Source: an uncultured Eubacteriales bacterium (lineage in GTDB: Bacteria; Bacillota; Clostridia; Oscillospirales; Acutalibacteraceae). From it: DNA of 64,000 nt. The translations under genes were made by a program, and so were the position numbers. This document shows, piece by piece, positions 52,488 through 61,050 of the stretch. The notes under the pieces were generated by a model, which saw only the letters and a list, made by a program, of their open reading frames with translations, had not been told where the DNA came from and made no database searches. Position 1 is the stretch's first letter. Each line of letters starts with the position of its first letter. The stretch lies in contig CAKSCM010000003.1 in assembly GCA_934444365.1 (NCBI GenBank), positions 131,524 through 195,523 on the forward strand, read 5' to 3'.

Positions 52488-53144
52488 ATGAATACTGCGG
52501 ACAGGCTTGTTGAAGAAAATTTAAATCTGGTACACTATTGCTGTCATAAACTGAAGGTAAGGCCCTCCGATTACGAGGATATGTATCAGACCGGATGCTT
52601 GGGACTTGTAAAGGCGGCTAAGAATTTTGACGAGTCGAGAGGGGTTGTTTTTTCTACCTATGCCGTACCGGTAATATTCGGCGAGATCAAAAGGGTGTAC
52701 AGGGATTCGTCGCCGGTAAAGCTCGGGAGAAGCCTTAAGGCCCTTTCGAATTCGGTGCAAAAGGTGTCGCAGGAGTTGGCCGTAAAGCTCGGCCGTGAGC
52801 CGACGGTGGGCGAAATAGCAAAAGAAATGCAGCTCAGCCGAGAGGAGGTCAGCGAGGCGATATGTGCGGCGCAAAGCATTATATCGCTTACGGCTTCGGG
52901 GGAGGATGGCGAGGTACAGTTCGACATTCCTACCGAATCCCACGAGGAGGAGGTTTGCAGCAGACTGTCGCTCTCTAAAGCCATATCCGAGCTGCCGGAA
53001 CGCGAGAAAAAATTAGTGGTGATGAGGTATTTCCGTCACAAAACCCAGAATCAGACCGCAAAGGTGCTGGGAATGACCCAGGTTCAGGTGTCAAGACTCG
53101 AAAAAAAGATAATGGTGGTTATAAGAGGGAAAATGACCGGATAA
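52488..53144 (+). CDS. sigF: RNA polymerase sporulation sigma factor SigF
   Basis: 218 residues. Region 2 LVEENLNLVHYCCHKLKVRPSDYEDMYQTGCLGLVKAAKNFDESRGVVFSTYAVPVIFGEIKR; region 3 and region 4 LPEREKKLVVMRYFRHKTQNQTAKVLGMTQVQVSRLEKKI. First forespore-specific sigma factor. It starts 1 bp after the spoIIAB stop. Terminator and structured repeat copy 2 follow. Confidence 0.96.
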   Translation: MNTADRLVEENLNLVHYCCHKLKVRPSDYEDMYQTGCLGLVKAAKNFDESRGVVFSTYAVPVIFGEIKRVYRDSSPVKLGRSLKALSNSVQKVSQELAVKLGREPTVGEIAKEMQLSREEVSEAICAAQSIISLTASGEDGEVQFDIPTESHEEEVCSRLSLSKAISELPEREKKLVVMRYFRHKTQNQTAKVLGMTQVQVSRLEKKIMVVIRGKMTG

Positions 53145-53173
53145 TAAACGGCACGTATAATGCACAAAAGCGG

Positions 53174-53210
53174 TCAGCTGTTTTTCTTTAAAAAAAGCTG
53201 ATTTCATTTT
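53174..53210 (+). terminator. Intrinsic terminator downstream of sigF
   Basis: TCAGCT-g-TTTTT pairs with AAAAA-AGCTGA (53174-53201), followed by TTTCATTTT ending at 53210. The structured repeat begins at the next base, as at 19651/19652. Confidence 0.82.
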
Positions 53211-53458
53211 GTTTCGGAAACCACCGGCTATGCCGGTGGAGGCATCCCGTAAAAAAAGCTTTAGCTTCAAGCATCGAGCGAAGCGAGTCGAGAATAACAA
53301 TCCAAAAAATTCGTATGCACTCGATAAAAACGCCTGATGCCCGTTTACGGGCGGCGGGGCATTTGATGCAAGTGAAAAATCATTCAGTGCATCTTTAGAT
53401 GCCAGCCGGTAAAAAGCCATTCTAGGGCTTAATCAAGCCGCCGGCTTAGCCGGCGGTC
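53211..53458 (+). ncRNA. Structured 248-bp repeat, copy 2: candidate HEARO / omega-RNA-like ORF-less element
   Basis: Identical to 19652-19899 except for A at 53419 instead of C, which removes one pair from the AAGCCC/GGGCTT hairpin. Same plus-strand orientation, 33,559 bp apart. It begins one base after the sigF terminator tail and is followed by ATGA at 53459-53462. The shared sequence ends a few bases after ATGA (ATGACTT in both), while the flanks are otherwise unrelated, which fits insertion of a discrete mobile unit. Confidence 0.6.
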
Positions 53459-53547
53459 ATGACTTGCGATGAGGTATGTCGCGGCTTATTGTCCGGCGGT
53501 TTTGTTTTCGGTTTTTAACGGTGATGAATTTTTGCCGGCTTTTGGCG

Positions 53548-53672
53548 TTTCGGGAGGCGTCAGCGAAGCTGACAAAAGAAAAACCGCGCCGGTAATGGGC
53601 GGCGAATGAGCGGCTTTTTGTACGGTTTTTCTTTGGTTTTTGCCCTTTTTAGGGCAAAAACGCCTCCCGAAA
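53548..53672. repeat. 125-bp nested inverted-repeat, multi-stem structured element
   Basis: Outer stem TTTCGGGAGGCGT (53548-53560) / ACGCCTCCCGAAA (53660-53672), 13 bp perfect. Inside: GTCAGC-gaa-GCTGAC hairpin (53559-53573); a 12-bp perfect stem AAAGAAAAACCG (53575-53586) / CGGTTTTTCTTT (53623-53634) capped by CGCCG/CGGCG; and a TTTTTGCCC/GGGCAAAAA hairpin (53637-53660). The helices are adjacent, as in a four-way junction. No open frame explains it. Remaining bases 53459-53547 and 53729-53877 show no gene. Confidence 0.75.
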
Positions 53673-53696
53673 GGACAATATCGGATCGTTTTTTAT

Positions 53697-53728
53697 GCGC
53701 GGTATAATTTTTTGTACCGTGCTTTTTT
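53697..53728 (+). terminator. Terminator-like hairpin before the lysR-type gene
   Basis: GCGCGGTA (53697-53704) pairs with TACCGTGC (53715-53722), one wobble, followed by TTTTTT. Confidence 0.6.
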
Positions 53729-53877
53729 ATTGAGTGTTTTTTATTGAGCGTTTTGTCACGCACGGACGGACTTTTGCGGAATTTTTGTTTACCCGACCGG
53801 CGGCAAATACTTTGCAAGGTAATATATTACAAAAATGTATTTAATTTATCTTTGGTATAGATTTTAAAGCGGCGGCG

Positions 53878-53886
53878 TGATATAAT
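53878..53886 (+). promoter_or_regulatory. Extended -10 promoter of the lysR-type gene
   Basis: TGATATAAT, an extended -10 (TGnTATAAT), 28 nt before the start codon; no good -35 is seen, which is tolerated with an extended -10. Confidence 0.55.
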
Positions 53887-53914
53887 AAAACGAGAACATA
53901 TTCCGGAGGCCGTT

Positions 53915-54853
53915 ATGAACCTGTTACACATGAAATATGCCGTTGTTATTGCCCAGACAAATTCCATAAATAAGGCGGCTGAAAAGCTTTATGTCGGTCA
54001 GTCGGCGCTCAGCCGTGCGATAAAGGAGCTTGAAACGGGGCTCGGCGTTACGCTTTTTGAAAGAAGCGCAAAGGGAATGAGCCTTACTCCCGACGGGGAG
54101 GTTTTTGTCCGGTATGCAAAAAGCGTTTTAAGACAGGTTGAAACAATAGAAAATATGTTTTCGGGAAGCTCGGGCGGAAAAAAGAGGTTTTCGATTTCGG
54201 TTCCGAGGGCGAGTTATATTGCTGATGCCTTTGCAAAATTTTCGTGCTTTATAGGCGAAAACAGCGATGTCGAGATGTTTTATAAAGAAACCAATTCGAT
54301 GAGGGCTATAAAGAATATTCTGCAGGAGGATTACAAGCTCGGTATTGTAAGATATGCCGAGCTGTACGATAAATACTACAACGATATGATGGCCGATAAA
54401 GGTCTTGTGGCGGAGTATTCGACGACCTTCAACTATGTGCTCATATTCAGTAAGGAGAGTCCGCTTGCGCTGAAAAATGATATAACGCAGGATGATCTTA
54501 AGGGCCTTGTGGAGATTGCCCATGCCGATCCCTATGTTCCCTCGCTGCCCTTTTCCGAGGTGAAAAAAGAGGAGCTTCAGGAGAATTGCAGCCGCCGTAT
54601 ATTTGTATTTGAGCGAGCAAGCCAGTTTGAGCTGCTTTCTCAGAATCCGAAAACCTTTATGTGGGTGTCACCAGTTCCGGAAAACACCCTCGGGCGGTAT
54701 TCTCTTATGCAGTGTCAGTGCAAGGATAATTCCCGGCGGTATAAGGATCTGCTTATCCACCGCAAGGATTATAATCTTTCGGAGATCGACCGTTTGTTCT
54801 TGGAACAGCTTATTAAATCGGGGAATGAAATGTTGAGGTGTGTGGAGAAATGA
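53915..54853 (+). CDS. LysR family transcriptional regulator
   Basis: 312 residues. N-terminal HTH: LLHMKYAVVIAQTNSINKAAEKLYVGQSALSRAIKELETGLGVTLFERSAKGMSLTPDGEVFVRYA; effector domain follows. ATG 53915 after CGGAGG. Its stop overlaps the phosphodiesterase start (ATGA), so both are co-translated. Ligand and targets unknown. Confidence 0.93.
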   Translation: MNLLHMKYAVVIAQTNSINKAAEKLYVGQSALSRAIKELETGLGVTLFERSAKGMSLTPDGEVFVRYAKSVLRQVETIENMFSGSSGGKKRFSISVPRASYIADAFAKFSCFIGENSDVEMFYKETNSMRAIKNILQEDYKLGIVRYAELYDKYYNDMMADKGLVAEYSTTFNYVLIFSKESPLALKNDITQDDLKGLVEIAHADPYVPSLPFSEVKKEELQENCSRRIFVFERASQFELLSQNPKTFMWVSPVPENTLGRYSLMQCQCKDNSRRYKDLLIHRKDYNLSEIDRLFLEQLIKSGNEMLRCVEK

Positions 54854-55392
54854 AGCTTTTAATAGCGTCCGATATTCACGGCAACGCATATTATTGCGAG
54901 AAGCTGTTAAGCGCCTTTAAAAAGGAATATGCCGGGCGCATTTTACTGCTTGGCGATATACTTTATCACGGTCCGCGCAACGATCTGCCTTTGGAATATG
55001 CACCTAAAAGGGTTGCGGCCATGCTGAATGAATACAAAAATAAAATTCTTTGCGTCCGCGGCAATTGCGAGGCCGAGGTCGATCAGATGATGCTTGATTT
55101 TCCTGTTCTGGCCGATTATGCGGTTGTTTTGTGGGAAAACAGGCTTATATATGCCACCCACGGGCATGTTTTTAATGAGAAAAAGCTGCCTCCGATATCA
55201 AAGGGGGATATCCTGCTTTGCGGACATACCCATATTCCGGCTTTGAATGTTCACGAGGATTTCATCTATATGAATCCGGGCTCGGTCTCCATTCCTAAGG
55301 AAAATAGCCGTAACGGATATATGACGGCCGAGGGCGGCTGCTTTTTGTGGAAGGATTTTTCGGGCGAAATCTTAAAACGGTATGAGCTGTAG
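54850..55392 (+). CDS. YfcE/MJ0936 family metallophosphodiesterase
   Basis: 180 residues. LIASDIHGNAYY, LLGDILYHGPRN, RGNCEAEVD and HTHIPAL (CGHTHIP) give the metal-binding set of the YfcE family; NPGSVSIPK is the family end motif. It hydrolyses phosphodiesters in vitro; natural substrate unknown. ATG 54850 with GTGGAG upstream. Confidence 0.93.
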   Translation: MKLLIASDIHGNAYYCEKLLSAFKKEYAGRILLLGDILYHGPRNDLPLEYAPKRVAAMLNEYKNKILCVRGNCEAEVDQMMLDFPVLADYAVVLWENRLIYATHGHVFNEKKLPPISKGDILLCGHTHIPALNVHEDFIYMNPGSVSIPKENSRNGYMTAEGGCFLWKDFSGEILKRYEL

Positions 55393-55549
55393 TGCGGCGG
55401 TGCCGTGCAGCCGCTTGGCGGCGAAGATTGGTTTTACCGGTTTTTTGCGATAACGGGCGATGTTTTTCGCTGTATTAAAACGTATGGCTTTGCATTTTTG
55501 CTGTGCGTTTTTTGACTATATATATTTAAATCGAGGTATTTTAAGAAAA

Positions 55550-56962
55550 ATGACTTCTTGCAAAACCACTTCTTGCGAAATATTTAAAAAATCCTGTTTA
55601 AGGGTTTATATATCGATCATTTTGGCTTTGACGATTTTTTGCATGTCCGGTTTGTCCGGTTGCAAAAAAACGGACGAAATGAAGGAAATACCAAGCGCTA
55701 AGAGCATTGTTTCATGGGTTCTTGCCACGGGCGGATATTCGTCACCGAGCCTTGTTTTCGGTTTGGGTGACGAGGAGTTTTCGCTCAGATTTTCTTCGAT
55801 GTATCACAGCGATCCGTCGATAATTTCGGACGGAGCCTTTGCAATAGCCGAGGGAATAGCGTCGGATGAGCTGTCGGTTTTAACGGCCTCGGGAAGCACA
55901 AAAAACGATGATCTTGAAAAAATGTTTGAAGAAAGAATCAATGAGCAGATTGCCTGTTATGAGAGCTATTCGCCCGGCGACGTGGCAAAGCTCAAAAAGG
56001 CCGAATGCTTTACAAAAGGCGTTTTTACGGTGCTTATAGTGTCGGATGATCCGTCCGGCATGAAAAAGCTCGTAACCGAATTTATAGATAATCCTCAAAA
56101 ATTTTCGGTAACGTCGGAAGAATCGTCCGAGGACGTTTTATCCGATGAGGTGTCGTCCGAAGACGCGAGCGTCGCCGAGGCAACGTCCGTGCAGCCGGGA
56201 ACGCCGCCTATAACCGAGAGTTCGAGTGTGCAGCCGACGCCCTCCGAACAGCCCGAATCAAAGCCGGAAAGCACATATGAGCCGGAATCATCCCAAACGC
56301 CGTATGAGGCTTATCCTGACGGGAACCGTCCGGCGAGCGAGCCGTATTTTTATGCATACGACTGCGATCTTCCCGAAAATCAGCCCGTGTCTGACGATTA
56401 TTTTTCCGACGCCGTGTTTATAGGCAGCTCCCGTCTTGACGGAATACTCGCTTACGGCGGCGAACCGGCATGCGCCGGGCGTTTTGCCTATACCTCTCTT
56501 AACGTTTCGTCGGTTTTTACCCGTAACGTCGTCGATAGCGAGAACGGGACAAAGACCATAGCCGAGGCCTTAAAGAATGTGTCGTTCAGCAAATGCTACA
56601 TCGAATTCGGAATAAATGAGGTCGGCTGGCCGTATCCGTCGGTGTTTGAAAAGGATTACAAAAAGCTCATCGATTATATACGCGAGCTTAATCCCGAATG
56701 TACGATATATATTCTTAATCTTTATCCGGTGACCCCGTCGCACTCGGCAAAGGATGAATACGAAACCAATCGGAACGTTAAAATATTCAACGATATTATA
56801 GCGTCGGTCGTGCGCGATAAGGGTGTATATCAGGTTAACCTTGCGGCGGCCGTATGCGATGAAAATTGCGAGCTGCCCGAGGAGGACAGCTACGACGGTG
56901 TTCATGCAAACGTTAAAACGTCGGTGCGGCTTATGGATTACATCAAAAGCCATACAGCCTGA
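55550..56962 (+). CDS. Lipoprotein with fused DUF4358 and SGNH hydrolase domains
   Basis: About 470 residues from ATG 55550. Signal with lipobox GLSGC, so surface anchored. Residues about 45-190 resemble DUF4358 (FAIAEGIASDELSVLT, FEERINEQIACYESYSPGD, VFTVLIVSDDP). A Ser/Glu/Pro-rich linker follows (about 195-265). The C-terminal SGNH hydrolase has VFIGSSRLDGIL (nucleophile block, GDS as GSS), EFGINEVGW (for GxND) and DGVHAN (Asp-x-x-His). It heads the O-acetylation cassette with MBOAT and DHHW genes. The start is uncertain, since the site GAGG is 13 nt upstream; the open frame continues to 55460. Confidence 0.75.
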   Translation: MTSCKTTSCEIFKKSCLRVYISIILALTIFCMSGLSGCKKTDEMKEIPSAKSIVSWVLATGGYSSPSLVFGLGDEEFSLRFSSMYHSDPSIISDGAFAIAEGIASDELSVLTASGSTKNDDLEKMFEERINEQIACYESYSPGDVAKLKKAECFTKGVFTVLIVSDDPSGMKKLVTEFIDNPQKFSVTSEESSEDVLSDEVSSEDASVAEATSVQPGTPPITESSSVQPTPSEQPESKPESTYEPESSQTPYEAYPDGNRPASEPYFYAYDCDLPENQPVSDDYFSDAVFIGSSRLDGILAYGGEPACAGRFAYTSLNVSSVFTRNVVDSENGTKTIAEALKNVSFSKCYIEFGINEVGWPYPSVFEKDYKKLIDYIRELNPECTIYILNLYPVTPSHSAKDEYETNRNVKIFNDIIASVVRDKGVYQVNLAAAVCDENCELPEEDSYDGVHANVKTSVRLMDYIKSHTA

Positions 56963-57005
56963 ATATTACTGCTTTTACTTATGATACGAAAGGAATTTAC
57001 CGGGA

Positions 57006-58418
57006 ATGGTTTTCAGCAGCCTGCTGTTTATTTGCATATTTTTACCCGTTGTGCTGATACTTTGCCTTATTATACCGGCTCGCTGGCGCAATGCTTTTTT
57101 GCTGGTTTCAAGTCTTATATTTTACGGCTGGGGCGAGCCGAAGTATATTCTGCTTATGGCGGCGACGGCTGCTGTGGATTATGCGGCCGGACTTTTAATC
57201 TCGCATTATAATTCCCGTTCCGCTCAAAAAGCCGCAAAGGCGGTGCTGGCCGTTACGGTAATACTCAATATAGGTACCCTTTGTTTTTTTAAATACACCG
57301 GGTTTGTTGTCGAGAGCATATCGGCCCTTATCGGGGCTCAAAGTCCGATAATAAAGCTTGCCTTGCCGGTCGGGATTTCGTTTTACACCTTCCAGACCTT
57401 GTCGTATGTAATCGATGTTTACAGGGGACGAGTGGCCGTCCAGAGGAATTTTATAAATTTCTTTATGTTCGTAACCATTTTCCCTCAGCTTATAGCAGGC
57501 CCTATCGTCCGCTACAGCGATATTGAAAGCAAGCTTGTCAACCGGCCGATATACGCCGAAAAGTTTGCCGACGGTATATTCGGATTTTGTATAGGACTTG
57601 CAAAAAAGGTGATTATAGCCAACCGCATGGGCGTCGTGTTTGACAGCGCAACATCGGGGGAGAGTACCTTCCTTTCGGCTCTTATTGCTGCAGTTTCGTT
57701 CACCTTTCAGATTTATTTTGACTTTTCCGGCTATTCCGATATGGCCATAGGAATGGGAAAAATGCTGGGCTTTGATTTTCCGGAGAACTTCCGCTATCCT
57801 TATGAGGCCGACAGCATTACCGATTTTTGGCGCCGGTGGCATATTACCCTATCGACGTGGTTCCGCGAATATCTTTATATTCCTCTCGGCGGTAACCGCA
57901 AGGGGATAAAAAGGCAGATATTCAACCTGTTTGTCGTATGGTCGCTGACCGGCCTTTGGCATGGGGCCGGCTGGAATTTCCTTTTCTGGGGAATTTACTT
58001 TTTCCTGATTCTCGTTTGCGAAAAACTGTTTTTGCTTAAATTCCTCGAAAAGCTTCCTGCTTTTATACGTCATATTTATACACTGGTGCTGGTTGTTATC
58101 GGCTGGGTGCTTTTTTATTCCGAGAGCCTTTCGGCGGTTTTATCCTCCTTAAAGGCACTTTTCGGGGTGGGCGTGCCCTTTGCCGATAATGGCGCTTTAT
58201 ATCTTTTATCGACGTCGGCCGTTATGCTTGCGGTTTGTGTAATCGCCTCGACCCATTATCCGGCCGGGCTTGTAAACGGCGCGCTTGATAAACTGGCCCT
58301 TTCAAGGCCCGGAGCAAGGGTCGTTTTACGGGGGATATTCGCGGCGGTTTTGTTTGTTTTGAGCATTGCACTGCTTGCCGGCGACAGCTATAATCCGTTT
58401 TTATACTTCAGATTTTAA
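57006..58418 (+). CDS. MBOAT family O-acyltransferase (AlgI-like)
   Basis: 470 residues, about 11 TM helices. MBOAT signatures: PVGISFYTFQTLSYVIDVYRG, FPQLIAGPIVRYSDIE, FDFSGYSDMAIGMGKMLGFDFPENFRYPY, FWRRWHITLSTWFREYLYIPLGGNRKG and the conserved histidine in VWSLTGLWHGAGWNF. It passes acyl (acetyl) groups across the membrane to extracellular glycans. Between the SGNH and DHHW genes, so the three form one surface O-acetylation system. Confidence 0.94.
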   Translation: MVFSSLLFICIFLPVVLILCLIIPARWRNAFLLVSSLIFYGWGEPKYILLMAATAAVDYAAGLLISHYNSRSAQKAAKAVLAVTVILNIGTLCFFKYTGFVVESISALIGAQSPIIKLALPVGISFYTFQTLSYVIDVYRGRVAVQRNFINFFMFVTIFPQLIAGPIVRYSDIESKLVNRPIYAEKFADGIFGFCIGLAKKVIIANRMGVVFDSATSGESTFLSALIAAVSFTFQIYFDFSGYSDMAIGMGKMLGFDFPENFRYPYEADSITDFWRRWHITLSTWFREYLYIPLGGNRKGIKRQIFNLFVVWSLTGLWHGAGWNFLFWGIYFFLILVCEKLFLLKFLEKLPAFIRHIYTLVLVVIGWVLFYSESLSAVLSSLKALFGVGVPFADNGALYLLSTSAVMLAVCVIASTHYPAGLVNGALDKLALSRPGARVVLRGIFAAVLFVLSIALLAGDSYNPFLYFRF

Positions 58419-58433
58419 GGCGGTGTTGTATTG

Positions 58434-59663
58434 ATGAAAACTAAAAATTCACAGCATACGGCGCCGTCAAAAAGCGCGAGCATTGTCGTTTGCGCGGTGT
58501 TTTTGAGCATTTCGCTGCTTCTTGGTGTCGGGATGTTCATTTTGCCTCAGCATGAAATTTCCGATAACGAGAACCGGGCGCTGCAAACGCTGCCGGGTTT
58601 TTCGGTTTCCGATGTGATAAGCGGAAAATGGCAGGAGCTTTTCGGCGATTTTACGGCGGATCAGCTGCCGCTGAGAGATGTTTTTGTTGCGGTAGGCAGC
58701 GAATTTAAATATCTGTCGGGCAGCCGTGATATAGGCGGCGCATATATAGGAGAGGACAGTGACGGGAAAAGAAGGTTTTTTCAGCTTGCCCCGTCGGGTG
58801 AAGACAGATCCGATATCACTCTGCAGGCTTTAAACGGATACGGTGAGACGGTGGGGAGTGAAAATCTTTCGGTCATGCTTATTCCTTCGGCCGGCAGCAT
58901 TTATGACGGCGCTCTCCCAAAAAACGCTTCGGTGTACGACGGCGAGGCTTTGATAAAAAAGGCTTCGGACATACTCGGACAAAGCAATATCAACACCTTT
59001 ACTTCTCTTAAAAGCGCGGCAGAAAAGGGAGACAACGCTTTGTTTTTTAAAACCGACCATCACTGGACGGCGCGGGGAGCATATCTTGCTTACCTTTGCT
59101 ACTGTGAGCAAAACGGGCTTACCCCGGCTGATTCGGCAGGAGAGTTTGAGACGGTTTCGGATGTTTTTTTAGGCACCCTTTATTCTAAAACCTGTCTGCC
59201 ATTTACCGATTCCGAGTCGGTTGAGCGTTCGAAAATTGATGTCGGTGGGGTAAGCGTTTATGTCAGCTTGTCGGCCGGATATCACGCCGAGGGGCAAAAA
59301 GTTGCCGATACGCTGACCGACGGATCGCTATACTGTGAAAATGAGCTTGCCAATAAGGATAAATACCGTTATTTTTTGGGTGGAAACGAAGGGCTGATTG
59401 TTATTAAGAACAGCCGTGCCGAGCGGCCGGATGAGACCCTTCTTGTTTTTAAGGATTCCTTTGCGAATTGCTTTTTGCCCTACCTTACGGCTAATTACGG
59501 TCGTATAATTGCAGTGGATGCGAGGTATTTCAAGGGCTCATGCGACGATGTAATAAGTGAATTTGAGCCCGATTATACCCTTGTTCTTTACGAATGCGAT
59601 AATTTTTCGTCGGATAGCCGACTGGCTTCGCTTATAGAAAGCATGAAAGGAAAAAAGCAGTAA
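58434..59663 (+). CDS. DHHW family protein (AlgX/AlgJ-like SGNH)
   Basis: 409 residues with an N-terminal signal anchor (VVCAVFLSISLLLGVGMFIL). HEISDNENRALQTLPGFS, DQLPLRDVFVAVGSEFKYLSG, and the key FFKTDHHWTARGAYLAYL (DHHW) motif plus LLVFKDSFANCFLPYL mark the family. It probably receives acetyl from MBOAT and loads it on polysaccharide. ATG 58434 with AAGGCGGTG upstream; 16 bp after the MBOAT gene. Confidence 0.92.
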   Translation: MKTKNSQHTAPSKSASIVVCAVFLSISLLLGVGMFILPQHEISDNENRALQTLPGFSVSDVISGKWQELFGDFTADQLPLRDVFVAVGSEFKYLSGSRDIGGAYIGEDSDGKRRFFQLAPSGEDRSDITLQALNGYGETVGSENLSVMLIPSAGSIYDGALPKNASVYDGEALIKKASDILGQSNINTFTSLKSAAEKGDNALFFKTDHHWTARGAYLAYLCYCEQNGLTPADSAGEFETVSDVFLGTLYSKTCLPFTDSESVERSKIDVGGVSVYVSLSAGYHAEGQKVADTLTDGSLYCENELANKDKYRYFLGGNEGLIVIKNSRAERPDETLLVFKDSFANCFLPYLTANYGRIIAVDARYFKGSCDDVISEFEPDYTLVLYECDNFSSDSRLASLIESMKGKKQ

Positions 59664-59763
59664 ACCGCGGACGTGTTTTTAAAGTTTTGACGACGTGTTG
59701 CATGGCCTTGCTGCGGTTATTGCAAAATAATTAATATTTATAAAATCTTTTTTCAAAAAACAC

Positions 59764-59792
59764 TTGCACTTTTTTTAACTGTGTGCTATAAT
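59764..59792 (+). promoter_or_regulatory. Promoter of tRNA-Pro
   Basis: TTGCAC (59764-59769), 17-nt spacer, TATAAT (59787-59792), with transcription expected about 20 nt before the tRNA. Confidence 0.85.
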
Positions 59793-59819
59793 TACACCCG
59801 TTGCCGATAAGGGTAGCAT

Positions 59820-59896
59820 CCGGGTGTAGCGCAGCTTGGTAGCGCGCTTGACTGGGGGTCAAGAGGCCGTGGGTTCAAGTCCCGCCACTCGGACCA
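59820..59896 (+). tRNA. tRNA-Pro (anticodon GGG)
   Basis: 77 nt cloverleaf: acceptor CCGGGTG/CACTCGG with discriminator A and encoded CCA; D arm GCGC/GCGC; anticodon stem CTTGA/TCAAG with loop CTGGGGG, anticodon GGG; T arm with loop TTCAAGT. Confidence 0.96.
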
Positions 59897-59897
59897 T

Positions 59898-59955
59898 ATC
59901 GAGTATTCATAAGGGATTTGACTTTATGAATACTCGATTTTTCTATTTAATATGG
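59898..59955 (+). terminator. Intrinsic terminator of tRNA-Pro
   Basis: ATCGAGTATTCATAA (59898-59912) pairs perfectly over 15 bp with TTATGAATACTCGAT (59934-59948), then T-rich sequence. Confidence 0.92.
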
Positions 59956-59992
59956 TTTTATGTTGGGAGCAGGTTTTTGCCTGCTCCTTTTG

Positions 59993-60502
59993 TTATGCTG
60001 TTTTCGGCTCGGTTAAATACTTGGTCGCGACACCTTTTCGTGTATCGGCGACGATATTCGGTCTGCGAGATACTTCGGGTATCTCTACATATCCGACAAA
60101 GCGATAGTAGATAACAATTCTCTGCGTTCGGTTTTTACCTTTGCCCTCTGTTTCAAAAACATCAATGTGGTCGATGAGTTCACGGGGCAGCGGTGCAGTC
60201 AGCTTATCCATCTGCATAAATTTCCGAACGGCGGCAGTGAATTTTTCTTTTCCAAGTTGCATTTCATCCACCTCCGACAGGCGTTTGCGGTATGCGGAGA
60301 TTTTCTCTTTCAATTCCAAGCGCTCCGCCTCGTACTTGCCCGAAAACCGCATAAACATCTCGTCGCTTAGTTTGCCCGATGCATTGTCCTCATAGCGCTT
60401 AACGCACAGCTCCGCTAGCTTACCACTATGAATAAAGACTTTCCGGAACCCCTCAAAAAGTCGATACTGCAGGAGACAGTCCAAGGCAAGCCGGTGTAGC
60501 AA
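59993..60502 (-). pseudogene. Large serine recombinase, C-terminal remnant (DUF4368)
   Basis: The frame encodes about 169 residues, of which roughly 130 resemble the C-terminal end of Tn4451/TnpX-type large serine recombinases: KRYEDNASGKLSDEMFMRFSGKYEAERLELKEKISAYRKRL, LIDHIDVFETEG and RTQRIVIYYRFVGYVEIPE. The catalytic serine and the recombinase domain are missing, and the first 30 or so residues do not fit the family. It lies about 100 bp from tRNA-Pro and is best read as the scar of a lost mobile element. Confidence 0.8.
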
Positions 60503-60615
60503 GATACGTCTGACGAGTCTGCAGAGGCTCTGCCGGAGCGTATCTGTGCGGAGAAACGGCGGTTCATCAGCGGCACTGGGAATTTCCGTGCTGCAGTGAT
60601 GAAAGCGTCCTGTTT

Positions 60616-61050
60616 TCAGCTTTTTTCCGTGATTGTCACGATAGACTGTGAGCTGTCTGATGCTTTGTCAGGTGAGTTTGGAGAAAAAGTAAAGACGGTT
60701 GCTAGAATTAAAATCAGGACATATACGGCAATAATGCCGCCGACGATGAAGGCTATTGCTTTCCAGACTCTTTTTGCCCGCCTGTTTTTGATTGCAAGCT
60801 GCTCGTTGATTCGGGAAAGCTGTTCCGCCAAAACGTCAGGCTGTTCTTCCGCTTCGATTTTGGAACCGAGCAGCCGGCTTACCGGTACCTCTAAAATTTC
60901 CGCCAGCTTTATCAGCAGTTCGGAGTCGGGAACGGAAAGACCTTTTTCCCATTTTGAAACGGTCTGTCTTACGAGATTCAGCCTTGCCGCCAGTTCTTCC
61001 TGTGTGATGCCTTTCTTCTTGCGAAGCGCTTTTAGGTTATCCTGAAACAT
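60616..61050 (-). CDS. XRE family regulator with C-terminal membrane segment
   Basis: 144 residues from ATG 61050 (GGAGG 7 nt upstream). HTH: NLKALRKKKGITQEELAARLNLVRQTVSKWEKGLSVPDSELLIKLAEILEVPVSRLLG; a linker, then a TM helix (about 103-124). Such membrane-tethered XRE proteins are common in Clostridia; target unknown. It follows the recombinase remnant and may be cargo of the same lost element. Confidence 0.88.
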   Translation of the reverse strand: MFQDNLKALRKKKGITQEELAARLNLVRQTVSKWEKGLSVPDSELLIKLAEILEVPVSRLLGSKIEAEEQPDVLAEQLSRINEQLAIKNRRAKRVWKAIAFIVGGIIAVYVLILILATVFTFSPNSPDKASDSSQSIVTITEKS

